Shown here piece by piece: positions 61,580-64,000 of a stretch of 64,000 nucleotides of DNA (positions are counted from its first letter, which is position 1; each line of letters opens with the position of its first letter). The stretch comes from Clostridium carboxidivorans P7 (GTDB lineage Bacteria > Bacillota > Clostridia > Clostridiales > Clostridiaceae). The stretch lies in assembly GCF_001038625.1 (NCBI RefSeq), contig NZ_CP011803.1:1736001-1800000 (forward strand), written 5' to 3'. The notes beneath the pieces are model-generated. The model saw only the letters and a program-made list of their open reading frames with translations. It did no database searches and was not told the DNA's origin. The position numbers and the translations under genes were made by a program.

Positions 61580-61761
61580 ACAAATTCTCCTTTTCTAAAA
61601 ATTTTTACCTTACTATTTTTCTCTTTTAAAGTTTTTTTACTCTAGTAATATAAATATTTTTATCAATACATTATACAATCTAAAATGATTTTGTTTATTA
61701 TTGAACAATTTTTATTAGTATATTGAAATGATATTTATAATTTTATGATTTAATATAAATT

Positions 61762-61799
61762 GTTTACTTTAAGTTTTGTTTACATAATATTTAGTATGT
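61762..61799. promoter_or_regulatory. Copy C of the shared upstream element, upstream of reverse rubrerythrin
   Basis: GTTTACTTTAAGTTTTG, then TTTACATAATATTTAGTATG plus T. It aligns to copies A and B with one gap and roughly 80 percent identity. It lies between the convergent-ended ABC operon and the rubrerythrin gene, about 183 bp from the latter's start. The ACATA/TATGT arms are conserved in all three. Confidence 0.55.
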
Positions 61800-61827
61800 A
61801 AATATATTATTAGAAATAAAAAAAAAT

Positions 61828-61862
61828 AAAAACAGTACTTATAAATTTTCAGTACTGTTTTT
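61828..61862 (-). terminator. Terminator of the ABC operon
   Basis: AAAAACAGTACT (61828-61839) pairs with AGTACTGTTTTT (61851-61862), perfect; on the minus strand ATTTTTTTTT follows. Confidence 0.88.
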
Positions 61863-61874
61863 AATAGTATAAAA

Positions 61875-62639
61875 TTATAAATCTATTTTATTTTCTAAAA
61901 TATAAGAAGTTATTATAAAAAGAACTATAAGTATTATAACTTCAAAAATTAAAGATGCTATGTTGATGTCAATTCCATGCATTTGATACATAACCATAAC
62001 ATTTTGTAGTTTAGATGATACTATATTTACATTAAATGTTTCAGGAAAAATTTTAGATGTTATTCTTAAAAGTTGGCCTATTATAATTGAAAGAACAACA
62101 AATATTGCAAAAGCACTTAATTTTCCTAGTTTTCTATTTCTAATTGCAACCCTACTTAGTGATATTGAAAAATATATTATTGTTAGCAAATATACAATAT
62201 ATACTACAGCACTTACAATGATAAGTATAACAAACCCAGGATTAAGATAACCTGAAACTTTTGATAAAATTTCTTTCCAATCATTTGCAACTTGTGTAAA
62301 TATAATAAAATTAAAAAGAATTGCTGTTAATCCCACTATTACATTTTGAATTAAAGCTGTTAAAAGCTTTGCTCCTAAAATAGAATAACCACTTTCTGGA
62401 AGAGTAAATAACAAATATCCACTATCCTTATACATATCCTTACTAAATAAGGCTATATTCCATACAAAAACCACAATAAGTATGGCAAAAGTTATCATGC
62501 ATGATAAAGAAACTATTCCTTCATTTGACCATGCTTTTATTCTTGTGAGCAATAACAAATTAAGTACAATAATTATACCAAGACTTATAATAAGTTCTTT
62601 TGCATACCCCTTTAATTCATATTTTATTAGATTAAGCAT
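61875..62639 (-). CDS. ABC transporter permease
   Basis: A 254-residue integral protein with six transmembrane segments: MLNLIKYELKGYAKELIISLGIIIVLNLLLLTRI, IALFSKDMYKDSGYLLFTLPESGYSILGAKLL. Forms an export-type ABC transporter with the ATPase upstream. The GGGAGGTGT site gives ATG 62639, overlapping the ATPase stop by eight bases (ATGCTTAA), indicating coupling; an in-frame ATG at 62666 lies too far upstream. Substrate unknown; in related YtrA operons it is cell-envelope stress response. Confidence 0.88.
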   Translation of the reverse strand: MLNLIKYELKGYAKELIISLGIIIVLNLLLLTRIKAWSNEGIVSLSCMITFAILIVVFVWNIALFSKDMYKDSGYLLFTLPESGYSILGAKLLTALIQNVIVGLTAILFNFIIFTQVANDWKEILSKVSGYLNPGFVILIIVSAVVYIVYLLTIIYFSISLSRVAIRNRKLGKLSAFAIFVVLSIIIGQLLRITSKIFPETFNVNIVSSKLQNVMVMYQMHGIDINIASLIFEVIILIVLFIITSYILENKIDL

Positions 62640-63336
62640 CCTTAAACACCTCCCTATATAATTCATCTATAGATATTCCTTTTTCATTTCTAAATTCCTC
62701 AGCATTACCACTTAACACTATTTCTCCATTTGATATAAATGCTACATCATCAAATAATCTTTCAATATCATTTACAAGATGAGTAGTTATTATCATAGAA
62801 CTATCTTCACTATAGTTATCTAATATAGCATCTAGTATTTTTTCTCTTGTAGTAGGATCTACTCCTCCCAAAGGCTCATCCAATATATAAAGCTTTGCTT
62901 TTCTAGATAAAGTAAGTGTTAAATATAATTTTTCAGACATTCCCTTTGAAAGAGCTGTAATTTTAGAATTCTCATCTAAATTCATAAATTTTAAAAGATC
63001 TGCAGCTTTATTTTTATCAAAATCTTTATAAAAGCTATTAAAAAATTCTACTGCATCCTTGATCTTCATCCATTTAAATAAATAGTCCTTATCCGGTAAA
63101 TAGGATACTATAGATTTAGTATATACTCCTGGTTTATGTCCATCTATAAATATTTCTCCACTACTTTGTCTTAAAATACCTGCAGCTATTTTTAAAAAAG
63201 TAGTTTTACCACTACCATTAGGACCTAAAAGCCCTACTATCTTTCCTTTTTTAACTTCTAAATTTAATCCATTTAATGCTTTTTTATTGAAATAACTTTT
63301 TTCAATATTATTAGCTTTTAAAATAAAGTCTTCCAT
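62632..63336 (-). CDS. ABC transporter ATP-binding protein (YtrB-like)
   Basis: A 234-residue ATPase: GLLGPNGSGKTTFLKIAAG (Walker A), ALSKGMSEKLYLTLTLSRKAKLYILDEPLGGVDP (signature LSKGM in place of LSGGQ, and Walker B), IITTHLVNDIERLFD (H-loop). Energises the permease encoded next. The gene is second after the GntR regulator, seven bases after its stop. AGGAGGAC precedes the ATG. Confidence 0.95.
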   Translation of the reverse strand: MEDFILKANNIEKSYFNKKALNGLNLEVKKGKIVGLLGPNGSGKTTFLKIAAGILRQSSGEIFIDGHKPGVYTKSIVSYLPDKDYLFKWMKIKDAVEFFNSFYKDFDKNKAADLLKFMNLDENSKITALSKGMSEKLYLTLTLSRKAKLYILDEPLGGVDPTTREKILDAILDNYSEDSSMIITTHLVNDIERLFDDVAFISNGEIVLSGNAEEFRNEKGISIDELYREVFKDA

Positions 63337-63343
63337 AATTTTA

Positions 63344-63709
63344 TTAGTCCTCCTGTATTCTATTCTGGATTATCTGAATTATTTCTTCACTGCTAAACCC
63401 TAAATTTTTCATTCCATTTATAAAATTATCTATAATTTCCTTTGCCATATCCTTTTTTAACTTACTTACCATACTTATATCCTCCTTTACAAAAGTACCT
63501 GTACCTCTTTGTGTATAAGTTATATTTTCTCTTTCCAATTCTTGATAAACCCTTTGAAGTGTATTAGGATTTACTTTAAACTTTGCTGACATTTCTCTTA
63601 CTGATGGCAATTTATCGCCTGGTTTCAAATTTTCTGAAACTATATCCCTTTTTATATTATTCATTATTTGAACATATATAGGAAGTTTATCATCAAACTT
63701 TATATCCAT
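63344..63709 (-). CDS. YtrA-type GntR family regulator
   Basis: A 121-residue GntR regulator: YVQIMNNIKRDIVSENLKPGDKLPSVREMSAKFKVNPNTLQRVYQELERENITYTQRGTGTFV is the winged HTH. The C-terminal is short (about 45 residues), as in the YtrA subfamily, which has no ligand domain. It heads the GntR-ATPase-permease operon; AAGGAGGTAGAG precedes the ATG. TTAGTGT-N14-ACACTAA lies 20 bases upstream. Confidence 0.95.
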   Translation of the reverse strand: MDIKFDDKLPIYVQIMNNIKRDIVSENLKPGDKLPSVREMSAKFKVNPNTLQRVYQELERENITYTQRGTGTFVKEDISMVSKLKKDMAKEIIDNFINGMKNLGFSSEEIIQIIQNRIQED

Positions 63710-63728
63710 TTCTCTACCTCCTTATATC

Positions 63729-63756
63729 TTAGTGTTATATGTACATGGTACACTAA
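63729..63756. promoter_or_regulatory. Operator of the GntR/ABC operon
   Basis: TTAGTGT (63729-63735) and ACACTAA (63750-63756) are perfect inverted arms with a 14-bp spacer, positioned just upstream of the GntR start. This is the shape of YtrA-type operators (AGTGT/ACACT arms) and suggests autoregulation. Confidence 0.7.
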
Positions 63757-63788
63757 GACTGTATGGTAGTCAATAGTAATTCTATTTT

Positions 63789-64000
63789 TTAAAATTCTTT
63801 TTCTAAAATATTATAAGTATATATAATTAAAAAACTTGTAATTATTAGAGACAGTCCAACACTTACATTTAAAGTAGGATATTGATTTAAAACAATACCT
63901 TTAATGTTTGATAATATGTACATTATTCCAATAAAAACAGCACCAAGTGCAGCATTATACTGGAAGAAATATTTGTAAAGCAAGATATAAATTACTCCGC
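63789..64000 (-). CDS. Partial membrane protein at the window edge
   Basis: The frame is open from the stop at 63789 to the window end, so the N-terminus is missing. The visible 70 residues have two transmembrane helices (GAVFIGIMYILSNIKGIV, VGLSLIITSFLIIYTYNIL) and end in EKEF. No family recognised. It is upstream of, and on the same strand as, the GntR/ABC operon. Confidence 0.6.
   Translation of the reverse strand, partial: GVIYILLYKYFFQYNAALGAVFIGIMYILSNIKGIVLNQYPTLNVSVGLSLIITSFLIIYTYNILEKEF

Overview
The window is a stretch of chromosome from a strictly anaerobic, spore-forming, very A+T-rich Firmicute, almost certainly Clostridium sensu stricto. The evidence is pyruvate:ferredoxin and 2-oxoacid:ferredoxin oxidoreductases, a rubredoxin-first (reverse) rubrerythrin, spore photoproduct lyase, a SpoVB-type flippase, a CWB2 cell-wall-binding protein, a CC/Se-motif protein and several small families common in clostridia (DUF3787, DUF3786, DUF1540, DUF3892, YpmA). 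The species cannot be fixed from sequence alone. I saw no rRNA, tRNA, CRISPR array, intact insertion sequence or prophage. Most genes lie on the minus strand in short operons separated by clear hairpin terminators.

Layout. 0-3.5 kb: RpiR regulator, a YpmA-like small protein overlapped by the decayed remains of a MnmM/YtqB tRNA methylase, an RluB-type pseudouridine synthase, a short UppS-like prenyltransferase and a DUF3787 protein. 3.5-11.6 kb: pyruvate:ferredoxin oxidoreductase and the SbcCD nuclease. 11.8-18 kb: SUKH-family protein, DUF3786 protein, MATE pump, a locus of two tiny membrane proteins with long inverted repeats and a convergent short transcript, spore photoproduct lyase and a membrane-anchored SGNH hydrolase. 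18-22.8 kb: a four-subunit 2-oxoacid:ferredoxin oxidoreductase preceded by a P-loop ATPase, a divergent MarR regulator with two matching operators, and an ECF S-component. 23-30.7 kb: CC/Se protein, peptide deformylase, B12-type radical SAM protein, zinc phospholipase C-like protein, a membrane-anchored beta-propeller, a rubrerythrin-like protein and SpoVB-like flippase. 30.9-33.5 kb: HAD phosphatase, nitroreductase and two membrane proteins of unknown function. 33.7-40.1 kb: a complete cellobiose-type PTS operon with phospho-beta-glucosidase, a sigma-54 promoter, a cluster of activator sites and a LevR-type activator. 40.2-48.6 kb: DMT exporter/LysR pair, LytTR/DUF3021 pair, a chemoreceptor fragment, AEC transporter, Nudix protein, DegV and AI-2E-type permease. 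48.7-52.8 kb: HD-GYP protein, a probable small RNA, molybdenum-cofactor genes and a TrkA-C membrane protein. 52.9-58.9 kb: GH113-like protein, NhaC antiporter with DUF441 partner, GH13 alpha-amylase-like enzyme, TPR protein and a DUF1540 protein. 59-64 kb: CWB2 surface protein inserted between two copies of the 3' end of the reverse rubrerythrin gene, and a YtrA-type GntR/ABC operon.

The metabolic genes fit a fermenter that oxidises pyruvate and branched-chain or other 2-oxoacids through ferredoxin, imports beta-glucosides by PTS, and defends itself from oxygen with rubrerythrins. The most interesting non-coding findings are: a probable trans-acting small RNA at about 49905-50002 with a near-consensus promoter embedded in a 46-bp palindrome; a small-ORF locus at 15.08-15.64 kb with features of a type I toxin-antitoxin or similar antisense-controlled unit; a 39-bp element shared upstream of PFOR, the reverse rubrerythrin and the MnmM remnant; a sigma-54 promoter with an array of repeated activator boxes; and a 47-bp direct repeat bracketing the CWB2 gene.
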